A stretch of 12,125 nucleotides of DNA from contig JACRCB010000173.1 of NCBI GenBank assembly GCA_016219165.1, positions 1 through 12,125 on the forward strand. Direction: 5' to 3'. The DNA is from Deltaproteobacteria bacterium (GTDB lineage: Bacteria; Desulfobacterota; GWC2-55-46; DRQE01). The notes under the pieces are model-generated. The model was not told the DNA's origin, did not search any database, and saw only the letters and a list, made by a program, of their open reading frames with translations. Below, piece by piece: positions 1 through 6,950 of the stretch. Position numbers and translations under genes: made by a program. Each line of letters starts with the position of its first letter. Position 1 is the first letter of the stretch.

Positions 1-1305
1 GTTGATGAGCCGCTCCAAACCAGGTCCGAGGTCAGCGCCGAGCAGCCCGAGGTACTTATTATCCATACGGCCTTTTCCCATAACTACGCTTAGATTCCCG
101 TTAAGCCCGGCCATGAGCGCGGCCGTGGTGCCGCCGCTCCCTTTAACGTCAATATCCACATTAATCTTTCCTTCAAATGCCTCCTCGACTCCGAGTTCCT
201 TGAGCATCTTTCCCATGTCAATGCCTTCGGCCCTGAATACGGCCGAAAGTTCCGGCGTTTTGCCGCGCGTATCGAGATGAAGCCGGCCTTCGAACGCGCC
301 GCCCCCTATCGAGGCCTTAAGAGGCTTAAAGGTAAGCCGCCCGTCTTTTACCGTCATCCGCGCCTCGAGGCCGTTAAGCGCCATCCGCGGCAACAGTATC
401 TTCCCGGCGCTTAGCCTTAAGTCCGCCTCCGCCTTTTTAAGCGCATCGAACGGGAGGGGGCTGCCGGAAAAAACCTTCTCTTTCTTTACCCCGGCCTCCT
501 CGCCCCCTTTCTTATCCGTCTTCCCCAAAAGGGGCCTCAGGTCGAGTTTTTTTGACGAAAGTTCGGCCCTGAGCCCCGGCTGTTTTCCTCCAAAGATTAC
601 CCCGAGCGTGCCGCTTAAGTCGCTTTCCCCGAACGAGGCCCTCAAGTCCGAAATATCGTAGGCGCCGGGCGAGGGGTTGGAAATCCGCCATGAGGCATCG
701 AAAGACATGCCGTTGTATGCGCCTTTAAGCCCGGCTTCGATGCGGCCGCCCATGGCCTCTGTGCGGGCATCGAAGCTGGAAATCTTTACCTCGTAGAGTC
801 TGCCCGATTGTCCGTCCCTGTAAGCGAGAAGTCCATTTTCGATACGGATTTTTTTGAAACTGGGGATATTGGCTTCCTCCGCGGATGGAGCCGGGGGCCG
901 GGCCTTCTTCTTGGTTCCGAATTCGAGGTTAGACCTTCCGGAACGGTCCCGCTCGACGAGTATATCGGGCCCCGCGAGCACGAGCCGCTTTACCACGACA
1001 TTTCCGAAGATAAGGGGGATGAGGGAGACCTCCGCCTCCAACCGCTTTATCCTCGCCATCTCAGGGCGCGAGCCCCATGGCGCGTTCTCAAACCCTACGT
1101 CCCCGGCCACAAGCGCCGGAGAAAGGCCGAACTTCAGGCCGATGTCGCCGCCTATGGTCAACTCTCTGCCCGTGGCATCCCGCACGGCCCCGGTTATCAG
1201 CGGCTTGAATTTGTTGAAGTCGTAACTCGAAACTATTGCATAGGCCGCGGCCATCAATACCAAGACCAAAGCCGCGGCAATACCGGCTATCAGCTTCAAG
1301 CGCAT
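1..1305 (-). CDS. AsmA-family envelope protein, C-terminus beyond the left edge
   Basis: The frame is open from the ATG at 1305 to the window edge, giving 435 residues without a stop. Residues 4-24 form one hydrophobic segment after a basic start (MRLK), as in AsmA/TamB-type proteins anchored in the inner membrane with a long periplasmic beta-rich body. The following stretch, roughly residues 28-120 (SSYDFNKFKPLI, then LTIGGDIGLKFGLSPAL and LIFGNVVVKRLVL), is the typical AsmA N-terminal domain. Residues 385-435 resemble the AsmA C-terminal repeat domain. AAGGGG lies 7 bases before the ATG and supports this start. The gene begins 13 bases after the stop of the cation ATPase gene and is probably co-transcribed with it. 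Family members are implicated in outer-membrane assembly or lipid transport to the outer membrane. The exact role here is unknown, and the family call is confident. Confidence 0.85.
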   Translation of the reverse strand, partial: MRLKLIAGIAAALVLVLMAAAYAIVSSYDFNKFKPLITGAVRDATGRELTIGGDIGLKFGLSPALVAGDVGFENAPWGSRPEMARIKRLEAEVSLIPLIFGNVVVKRLVLAGPDILVERDRSGRSNLEFGTKKKARPPAPSAEEANIPSFKKIRIENGLLAYRDGQSGRLYEVKISSFDARTEAMGGRIEAGLKGAYNGMSFDASWRISNPSPGAYDISDLRASFGESDLSGTLGVIFGGKQPGLRAELSSKKLDLRPLLGKTDKKGGEEAGVKKEKVFSGSPLPFDALKKAEADLRLSAGKILLPRMALNGLEARMTVKDGRLTFKPLKASIGGGAFEGRLHLDTRGKTPELSAVFRAEGIDMGKMLKELGVEEAFEGKINVDIDVKGSGGTTAALMAGLNGNLSVVMGKGRMDNKYLGLLGADLGPGLERLIN

Positions 1306-1318
1306 CGCCACACCCCTT

Positions 1319-4006
1319 TTAATCGTGTTCCTTTCTCCTTGCGGCCTTTATAACCTCCATCCACAGAAGCGGCTGGACCGATACGGCAAATGCCACGACC
1401 CACTGCGCAAGGGAAATCCCTGTTACGCGGAATATCCCGGCCAGCCACGGAATATGAACGAGCATTATCTGGGTTACGAGTATCGAAAAAACCGCCATAT
1501 TGAGCGTCCTGTTTGTAAAAGACCCGGTAGAAAAGACCGACCCCCTTTCGCTCCGGCAGTTGAAGACATGGAACATCTGGCTGTAAACGACCACTATGAA
1601 CGCCATGGTCCGAGCCTTCTCAAGACCCCCCTTGAAGAAGTAAAGTTCGAGCGCATAGACAAAGAGAGCGCAAAGGGCCATGAATATGCCCTGCATGACC
1701 ATTACGCGGAAAAGCGGGCCCGTAACGACCCCCTCTTGCCTTGGTCTCGGCTTTCTGTCCATAATCCCCGGCTCGCACGGCTCCATGGCGAGGCCCAATG
1801 CGGGGAGCCCGTCTGTAATGAGGTTCATCCAGAGTATCTGCACCGGCAGGAGCGGAAGCGGCATGCCCAGAACCGAGGCAAGGAAAAGCGTTGTAATCTC
1901 TCCGATGTTGCAGGAGAGCAGATAATGCACGACCTTCCTTATGTTGTCGAATATGCCCCTTCCCTCCTCCACGGCGGAGATTATGGAAGCGAAGTTGTCG
2001 TCTGTAAGGACCATATCGGCCGCCTCTTTTGTCACATCGGTCCCCGCAATCCCCATGGCGATTCCGATGTCCGCCTCTTTAAGCGCGGGCGCATCGTTTA
2101 CGCCGTCCCCGGTCATTGCGATAATCTCCCCCCTCTCCTTCCATGCCCTCACAATCTTTAATTTGTGTTCGGGGTTTACCCTCGCATAAACCTTTATCCT
2201 CGCGATATTCCTTTCAAACTCCTCCGGGCCCATCCTGTCGAGTTCTTCCCCGGTAACCGCGACATCCCCGTCCCTGAAAATGCCGATTTCCTTTGCTATG
2301 GCCGTTGCCGTAAGCCTGTGGTCCCCGGTTATCATGAGCGGGGTTATCCCGGCATCCCTTGCCTTCTCAACCGCAAGGAACGCCTCTTCCCTCGGCGGGT
2401 CTATCATGCCCGCAAGGCCGAGGAACGAAAGAGAGGTTTCGACCGAATGTATCGAGTGTATGTCTATGGGCTCATCCGATACCCTGTATCCCAACGCAAG
2501 GACCCTCAGGGCTTCTTTCGAAAACCCGTCGTTTGCCCTTAAGATACCTTCCTTCGATTCTCCTGTAACGGGCCTTTCCAGCCCCTCCGTGTAAATGGAG
2601 GCGCAGAGGGGCAGTACCATTTCCGGCGCCCCTTTCGTAAACAGATGATAATTCCCGGCCGCGTCTTTATAGATGCTCGTCATCATCTTTCTTTCCGCGT
2701 CAAATGGGATTTCGGACTCAAAATGGAGTTCTTCATGGAGTTCTTCTTTTTTAAGGCCCGCCTTCAGGGCAAGGGAGAGGAGCGCGCCCTCCGTGGGGTC
2801 CCCTATAACCTGCCAGTTGTTGTTATCCTTCTTATTGAGTTCCGCGGTGTTGCACAGGAGTGCTGCATGGAGAAGCTTTAAAAACACGGGTTTTTCGAGC
2901 GGCTCTATCTCCTTTGTCCCTTCAAAAAACGACCCCTCCGGCTCATAACCCGCGCCTGAGACCGAGAGGACCTCCCCTGTGGAGAGATAGACCTTTTTAA
3001 CCGTCATCTGGTTCTGGGTGAGGGTTCCGGTCTTATCCGAGGCTATGACGGCCGCGCTCCCCAGGGTTTCGACCGACGGGAGTTTTCTTATGAGCGCATG
3101 CCGTCTTACCATCCTCTGAACCCCGATTGAGAGGGTGATTGTCACAACCGCTGGCAGACCTTCCGGTATTGCGGCAACGGCAAGGCTAACCGCGGTAAGG
3201 AACATATCGAGCGTTTTCTCCCCCCTCAATATCCCGAGTATGAATATCAGGGCGCAAACGCCCCCGGCGCCGTAAACAAGCAGCCTCCCGAACTCGGCGA
3301 GTTTTTTCTGAAGCGGCGTTGGCTCGGGCTTAACCTCTTCCAGAAGCCCCGCGATACGGCCGAGTTCCGTGGACATTGCGGTGGAAGTAACGATTGCCCT
3401 GCCCCTGCCGTAGACCACCGTTGTGCCGGAATATGCCATGTTGCGCCTGTCCGCGAGCGGGAGGTTGTCCTCGAGTTTTCCGGGGTCCTTATCCACGGGG
3501 TGTGATTCCCCGGTGAGGGGGGATTCGTCTACCTTAAGAAACTCCGATTTCGCAATCCTCGAATCGGCGGGGACCATGTCCCCGGCCTCGATGACTATTA
3601 CGTCTCCCGGGACAAGTTCCCCCGCGTCCACGCTTTCGACTGCGCCGTCCCTCATAACCTTGGCCTTCGGCGCCGAGAGTTTCTTGAGTGTTTCCAGCAC
3701 CTTCTCAGCCTTTCCTTCCTGAGAAAAACTTATTACGCCGTTAAGGACGACTATCGCCAATATCGCGATAGAATCGACCCATTCGCCGAGAAGTCCGGCT
3801 ATGAAGGCCGCGCCTATGAGGACGAGTATTATGAATTCCGTAAATTGTTTTATGAACTTCAAAAGGCGGGATTCCTTCTCCGGTTCCCTGAGCCTGTTCG
3901 GCCCGTATCTCTCAAGACGCAGGCGCGCCTCCCCGTTGGACAGCCCGGCCGTGGAGGAGCCCAGTTCTTTAATAACCTCTTCTAATGACGCCCTATGCCA
4001 TTCCAC
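1319..4006 (-). CDS. P2-type (Ca2+-ATPase-like) cation-transporting P-type ATPase
   Basis: This is a complete 895-residue inner-membrane ATP-driven cation pump. In order it shows an N-terminal cation-ATPase domain (residues 1-70), the actuator-domain motif TGES at 165-168, the M4 motif PEGLP at 281-285, phosphorylation motif DKTGTLT with D324, the nucleotide-binding KGA at 458-460, the hinge motif GDGVNDAP at 633-640, and a C-terminal membrane block of about six helices. Compared with SERCA, all site II ligands are present (V277, A278, I280, E282, N728, D732). Site I has N700, E703, T731 and D732, but Q810 sits where SERCA has E908. This fits a bacterial Ca2+ pump of the P2A/PMR1-like group, although Mn2+ or another cation remains possible. 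The start is GTG at 4006, preceded by AAGGAGGG ending about 9 bases upstream. AsmA follows 12 bases downstream. Confidence 0.93.
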   Translation of the reverse strand: MEWHRASLEEVIKELGSSTAGLSNGEARLRLERYGPNRLREPEKESRLLKFIKQFTEFIILVLIGAAFIAGLLGEWVDSIAILAIVVLNGVISFSQEGKAEKVLETLKKLSAPKAKVMRDGAVESVDAGELVPGDVIVIEAGDMVPADSRIAKSEFLKVDESPLTGESHPVDKDPGKLEDNLPLADRRNMAYSGTTVVYGRGRAIVTSTAMSTELGRIAGLLEEVKPEPTPLQKKLAEFGRLLVYGAGGVCALIFILGILRGEKTLDMFLTAVSLAVAAIPEGLPAVVTITLSIGVQRMVRRHALIRKLPSVETLGSAAVIASDKTGTLTQNQMTVKKVYLSTGEVLSVSGAGYEPEGSFFEGTKEIEPLEKPVFLKLLHAALLCNTAELNKKDNNNWQVIGDPTEGALLSLALKAGLKKEELHEELHFESEIPFDAERKMMTSIYKDAAGNYHLFTKGAPEMVLPLCASIYTEGLERPVTGESKEGILRANDGFSKEALRVLALGYRVSDEPIDIHSIHSVETSLSFLGLAGMIDPPREEAFLAVEKARDAGITPLMITGDHRLTATAIAKEIGIFRDGDVAVTGEELDRMGPEEFERNIARIKVYARVNPEHKLKIVRAWKERGEIIAMTGDGVNDAPALKEADIGIAMGIAGTDVTKEAADMVLTDDNFASIISAVEEGRGIFDNIRKVVHYLLSCNIGEITTLFLASVLGMPLPLLPVQILWMNLITDGLPALGLAMEPCEPGIMDRKPRPRQEGVVTGPLFRVMVMQGIFMALCALFVYALELYFFKGGLEKARTMAFIVVVYSQMFHVFNCRSERGSVFSTGSFTNRTLNMAVFSILVTQIMLVHIPWLAGIFRVTGISLAQWVVAFAVSVQPLLWMEVIKAARRKEHD

Positions 4007-4187
4007 CCGGCTAAACCCTCCTTACAAATAAATCCCGCGATACCGAAGAACACCGCGCCGTAAACGGCGGAGAGACCCCGGCCCACCACTGAAACAATGC
4101 CGAAACGAGTTCGGCACATGGTTCAGGGCAGGCTCTGCCCATGAACGTTTTAACCCCGGGCCGGGCCGCTCCGTTCGCCCTTCCCGT
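4007..4187 (-). other. Intergenic spacer with three inverted repeats before the ATPase gene
   Basis: This 181-bp gap between the PGPGW gene and the ATPase gene holds three perfect or nearly perfect stem-loops. At 4121-4146 there is an 11-bp stem (GTTCA + GGGCAG, loop GCT) with one bulged base. At 4098-4116 there is a 7-bp stem (TGCCGAA/TTCGGCA) with a 5-base loop, followed on the minus strand by TTGTTT, so it could act as a weak terminator or attenuator after the PGPGW gene. At 4056-4069 there is a 6-bp stem (CGCCGT/ACGGCG). The strong Shine-Dalgarno sequence of the ATPase is at the left end. I cannot identify a convincing promoter here. The structures are read directly; their function is a guess. 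Confidence 0.4.
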
Positions 4188-4415
4188 TCACCCGGCCTTC
4201 CTGTTATTCCCCCATTTATTCTTAAATCTCGCTTTTGCCTTTTGAAGGAGATTCTTCGCCCAGACAAACTCGGTGGCGAGTATGGCAAGGCCGAACGGTA
4301 TTACTATGAAGGCCGGCCCCGGAAGCGCTATCATCGCAATCCCGATTAAGAGCACGGTAAAGCCGACTACAGCCACTATGAGTTTCTTTATCTGCTTAAG
4401 GGCTCGTATGAGCAT
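4188..4415 (-). CDS. Small PGPGW-family transmembrane protein
   Basis: From the ATG at 4415 this encodes 75 residues. The sequence has a basic start (MLIRALKQIKK), a first hydrophobic helix at about 11-30, the signature LPGPAF at 31-36, a second hydrophobic helix at about 35-52 containing ATEFVWAK, and a lysine/arginine-rich tail. This pattern matches the putative transmembrane PGPGW family (usually LPGPGW), with alanine and phenylalanine replacing the final GW. The function of the family is not known. The frame can be extended upstream to a GTG at 4499, but that extension translates a promoter/operator repeat, lacks a ribosome-binding site and has no family similarity, so I prefer 4415. No strong Shine-Dalgarno is visible at 4415 (only GGGA about 8 bases away). 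It is expressed alone or with the ATPase 181 bp downstream. Confidence 0.72.
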   Translation of the reverse strand: MLIRALKQIKKLIVAVVGFTVLLIGIAMIALPGPAFIVIPFGLAILATEFVWAKNLLQKAKARFKNKWGNNRKAG

Positions 4416-4424
4416 GGCCGCATC

Positions 4425-4441
4425 CCGCGTTTTTAACGCGG
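4425..4441 (-). promoter_or_regulatory. Perfect stem-loop just upstream of the PGPGW start codon
   Basis: On the minus strand this reads CCGCGTT-AAA-AACGCGG, a perfect 7-bp stem with a 3-base loop that ends 9 bases before the preferred ATG at 4415. It sits where a ribosome-binding site would be, and the leader otherwise lacks a good Shine-Dalgarno. It could therefore affect translation initiation or messenger stability. There is no U-tract after it, so a terminator is unlikely. The structure is seen directly; its role is inferred. Confidence 0.4.
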
Positions 4442-4465
4442 TTTCCCAAAAAAAACCTCTACCGC

Positions 4466-4497
4466 GATAAATGTTTATCATACGATAAATATTTATC
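4466..4497. promoter_or_regulatory. Tandem palindromic operator candidate (two GATAAAyrTTTATC sites)
   Basis: Two 14-bp palindromes lie 18 bp apart, start to start. The one at 4484-4497 (GATAAATATTTATC) is a perfect dyad. The one at 4466-4479 (GATAAATGTTTATC) differs from it at one base. On the minus strand both share the frame TGATAAAyATTTATCG, matching at 15 of 16 positions. One copy fills the spacer of the promoter at 4477-4505 and the other covers the expected transcription start, as expected for a repressor operator bound by two dimers on nearly the same face of the helix. No regulator gene is adjacent, and I do not recognise the motif as belonging to a specific family. Confidence 0.6.
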
Positions 4498-4505
4498 ACC
4501 GTAAA
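4477..4505 (-). promoter_or_regulatory. Sigma70-like promoter of the PGPGW gene
   Basis: Reading the minus strand, a -35 element TTTACG (4505-4500, 4 of 6 consensus bases) and a -10 element TATGAT (4482-4477, 5 of 6) are separated by exactly 17 bp. Transcription would begin near 4470, leaving a leader of about 55 bases before the ATG at 4415. The spacer is almost entirely occupied by a perfect 14-bp palindrome, and a second copy lies over the start site. This arrangement is the main reason for rejecting the upstream GTG start at 4499. It could also drive the downstream ATPase and AsmA genes if transcription continues. Confidence 0.55.
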
Positions 4506-4629
4506 GGTCTCGCTTTTCCCGCAACCTGTTGGAGGACCGCGCTCGAGTTAAGCGCCTTCGTGCCGCTCCCCCTTACTTTAGAACCGGAAACGACAGAACC
4601 CGCGGAGGGTGTCAGGACAATGCGCAAAA

Positions 4630-5238
4630 TCAGATAAGTTTACTCGCCTCAATGACTATCCCGGCTATCTCCCTCATCTTTTTATTCTCTTTCTGAGAAT
4701 GGGACTGCAGGAGTTTAAACGCCTCCTCTTCGCCTATATTGCACCTTTTCATGAGGATTCCCTTTGCCCGCTCTATGAGTTTACGCGCCTCCACCGCGTC
4801 TTTCAGGTCCATGACCTCTTTTTTCAATTCTTGAAACTGCCGGTATCTCTCGAACGCCAGTTTTATGGCGGGAAGGAGCTGCTTCCTCGTCAGGGGCTTT
4901 ACAATATAGCCAAAGACCCCGCTCTCAACCGCCTCGGCTGCCAGTTCCTCAGAGGAATAACCGGTAACCACCACAATCGGGACCGAAATGAGCGAAGAAA
5001 TGATTTTTGCCGCGTCAAAGCCGCCCATCCTGGGCATCTTAAGGTCGAGGATGACGAGCGAGGGGTGGAGCCTCTTTGCCTCGCTGACAGCCTCCTCTCC
5101 GTTGTCCACGGCGGCCACTACACTGTAGCCGAGGGCCTCGAGATGGTCCTTTAAGAGGCGCCGGCTCTGTGTGTTATCCTCGGCGATTAATACGGTTTTC
5201 CGTTCCTCTCCGCCTGATGCAGAAGATATATGCCTCAC
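4630..5238 (-). CDS. Response regulator with receiver and ANTAR RNA-binding domains
   Basis: This 202-residue protein has an N-terminal receiver domain (about 15-125). It shows the acidic pair E20/D21, the phosphoacceptor D65 in VILDLKMP, T92 in VVTG and K114 in IVKP. A short helical coiled-coil linker (about 130-150) follows, and then an ANTAR domain (about 145-200) with the typical ARKLIERAKGILMKR and a helical KMREIAGIV segment. Proteins of this AmiR/NasT type bind tandem stem-loops in nascent RNA and prevent termination when phosphorylated. No histidine kinase or recognisable ANTAR target hairpin with hexanucleotide loops is visible in the window. It starts 35 bp after the GT-C gene and is probably the last gene of that transcript. 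The start is a GTG at 5238 without a clear Shine-Dalgarno; no better in-frame start precedes the receiver domain. Confidence 0.92.
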   Translation of the reverse strand: MRHISSASGGEERKTVLIAEDNTQSRRLLKDHLEALGYSVVAAVDNGEEAVSEAKRLHPSLVILDLKMPRMGGFDAAKIISSLISVPIVVVTGYSSEELAAEAVESGVFGYIVKPLTRKQLLPAIKLAFERYRQFQELKKEVMDLKDAVEARKLIERAKGILMKRCNIGEEEAFKLLQSHSQKENKKMREIAGIVIEASKLI

Positions 5239-5273
5239 CCCCCATAGAGATTAAATATCAAAAAATAAAGGTG

Positions 5274-6548
5274 TCAATGATAAGCGCTTTCTTTTCTTTT
5301 GCCGGGCCGCTCGAAAAACCAATCGAAACATATTGCAAACACCACAAAAAAACCTAAAGACGCAAGGTAGACCCTATGCTCGAATATAACGTCGAGGATG
5401 GGGATGAAACTCGATGTGGGGGAGAGGATTATGAAAAACCAGAATATGAAAAACGAGATAACGAGGCCGCGCTTTCTTGCACGGTCTTTCCTTGACCTTA
5501 AAAAAAGATACACGCCGAGGCCTATTATGAAGGCGAGTATCATAATGGACACAAAAGGGGGAGGGATGGGTATATTCAATACGGTCCCTCCCTTTATTTT
5601 AGGGGTCTCGAAAAGCCCTCTGGATATGGGAAAGTCGTAATCTATATTCTGGTTTGCCGGAAAAAAGAGCAGTGAGATGTAATAGATGATGACGTTTGTC
5701 TGGGTATAGAGGTATTCGAGCGGGCTTATTCCCTGAACCCCGAACCCCGCGCTCGGCGCAAGAGCCCCGGCCGGTGGGATGGGAGGGGGAGAGAGGGACT
5801 GGCCTGAAAGTTCCCTGCTTAAATCCCCGAACCCCCCGAGCGGAATGACCGTAGATAGCGCAAAATAAACAAGAAATGCCCCGAGGGCCGCGTAGAGGGG
5901 GAGTCTTCCACGACGCCCTTCAGTCCCGAGGAAATAGATTTCATAGAGTAATACGGCGGCAGGGAGGGTTATGGCAACCTCCTTGGCTTTGAAGCCGATG
6001 ATATAGAACAGAACAACCCCGGTATAAAGGATTATCCTTTTTGCGAAAGCGGACGACAAAGAACCCTTTATGAAGATGAACAATGCCAGAAGATAAAAAA
6101 GGCTGGAGAGGCTCTCCATCCTCTGGACGATGTAAGTCACGGCCTGGGTCTGCACCGGATGGACGGAAAAGAGGAGGGCGGAATAGGCGGCTATCTTCTT
6201 GGACCAGAGCTCGTCCTTCGTAACTATTGAGAGTGTCGTAAACACAAAAAGATATGCAAGGGCGCCGTTTATGATGTGGATTACGATATTGACGGCGTGC
6301 CAGCCCCTTACATTTAGTCCCCCCACGGCATAATTCAGGGCGAACGTGGCCATCGTTACCCCCCTCTGCCCCGCGATTATGGCCGGGAGGTTTTTCAAGT
6401 CGCGGAGCTGGCGGTTCTCGACTATCTGCGGTATGTCGTCGAAATGGAAACTCGAACTCAGGGTGCCGGAATAGATGATGAATACGATGACGGCCAAAAG
6501 CGCTATAACCGCGCCGTGGAACCATCTCGCCTTTAAGAGCCTCTCCAT
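5274..6548 (-). CDS. TMTC-like GT-C membrane glycosyltransferase lacking the TPR tail
   Basis: This 424-residue protein has many membrane segments. After the first helix (about 12-30) comes F36-D37-D38, the acidic loop motif typical of GT-C enzymes that use polyprenyl-phosphate sugars. Other landmarks of the bacterial TMTC/DUF1736 group are HPVQTQAVTYI from H130, QRMES at 142-146, KAKE at 187-190, SPTSSF at 376-381 and EHRVYL at 390-395. Relatives usually continue into a series of TPR repeats after the last helix; this one stops within about 15 residues of it. The likely role is transfer of a sugar from a lipid carrier to a protein or glycan outside the cytoplasm, inferred from the family. 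The ATG at 6548 shares its A with the DUF2304 stop (TGATG overlap), and AAGGA lies about 9 bases upstream, favouring it over the TTG at 6551. Confidence 0.8.
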   Translation of the reverse strand: MERLLKARWFHGAVIALLAVIVFIIYSGTLSSSFHFDDIPQIVENRQLRDLKNLPAIIAGQRGVTMATFALNYAVGGLNVRGWHAVNIVIHIINGALAYLFVFTTLSIVTKDELWSKKIAAYSALLFSVHPVQTQAVTYIVQRMESLSSLFYLLALFIFIKGSLSSAFAKRIILYTGVVLFYIIGFKAKEVAITLPAAVLLYEIYFLGTEGRRGRLPLYAALGAFLVYFALSTVIPLGGFGDLSRELSGQSLSPPPIPPAGALAPSAGFGVQGISPLEYLYTQTNVIIYYISLLFFPANQNIDYDFPISRGLFETPKIKGGTVLNIPIPPPFVSIMILAFIIGLGVYLFLRSRKDRARKRGLVISFFIFWFFIILSPTSSFIPILDVIFEHRVYLASLGFFVVFAICFDWFFERPGKRKESAYH

Positions 6549-6925
6549 CAATTATTATCCTTCCCCCTGCCGGGACGGGCCCCTTTCTCCACTTCCATGA
6601 CCGCCTCTTTCAAGAGCGCCACCTCCTGCGTGAGCGCCTTATTCCTCTCTGTAAGAACCGATATTACCACGGAGAAATGCAGGAGTATTAGGATGACGAA
6701 TAGAAAGGCGACCAGAAAAAGGAGAGACGGGGGGTAGGCAACGCCCACCAATCCGGCTATCCTATCGAGCAGCCCCTTCCATACGGAAAGCACCATGACG
6801 GCGGATATCAATGCAAGCCACAGAACCGAGTACTTCTCCTTTAACAGCCCCCTTCTTATGAAATCAATAACCACGGTAAAGAGCGCAAGGGATATGATTA
6901 TGGAGACTATATGTATGGTATTCAT
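6548..6925 (-). CDS. DUF2304 small membrane protein
   Basis: The 125-residue product has three hydrophobic segments (about 4-22, 34-50 and 66-90) and then a charged, probably coiled-coil tail (about 91-115). LLKEKYSVLWL at 27-37, the GLLDRIAGLVGVAYPP stretch at 51-66 and LLHFSVVIS at 81-89 match the DUF2304 pattern. DUF2304 proteins are of unknown function but frequently sit next to GT2 polyprenyl-phosphate glycosyltransferases, as here, and may help anchor or regulate them. The ATG at 6925 follows AGGGG by 8 bases. It begins 25 bp after the GT2 stop and overlaps the start of the GT-C gene, so the three genes are almost certainly translated from one messenger. Confidence 0.88.
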   Translation of the reverse strand: MNTIHIVSIIISLALFTVVIDFIRRGLLKEKYSVLWLALISAVMVLSVWKGLLDRIAGLVGVAYPPSLLFLVAFLFVILILLHFSVVISVLTERNKALTQEVALLKEAVMEVEKGARPGRGKDNN

Positions 6926-6950
6926 ACTGCATACCCCTGCGGCAAACCGG

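Noticed and set aside
808..1353. Plus-strand open frame across the AsmA gene
   Set aside because: It is antisense to a frame with a clear signal anchor and AsmA pattern, and its arginine/proline-rich translation looks like a shadow.
1325..2161. Long plus-strand frame inside the ATPase gene
   Set aside because: It lies wholly antisense to the conserved P-type ATPase C-terminal half and has no recognisable domain.
4098..4146. The two stem-loops as an ANTAR RNA target
   Set aside because: ANTAR targets are paired hairpins with six-base loops having A1 and G4. Here the loops are 5 and 3 bases and lack that pattern.
4022..4288. Minus-strand 88-codon frame over the intergenic stem-loops
   Set aside because: It overlaps the PGPGW gene in another frame, the translation is low-complexity and Arg/Gly/Pro-rich, and the stem-loops explain the DNA better.
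5231..5245. ATG at 5245 as the start of the response regulator
   Set aside because: It is out of frame with the receiver domain; the in-frame start is the GTG at 5238.
5941..6525. Minus-strand 194-codon frame in the GT-C gene
   Set aside because: It is a second frame of the same strand with a basic, proline-rich translation. The GT-C frame carries all the conserved motifs.
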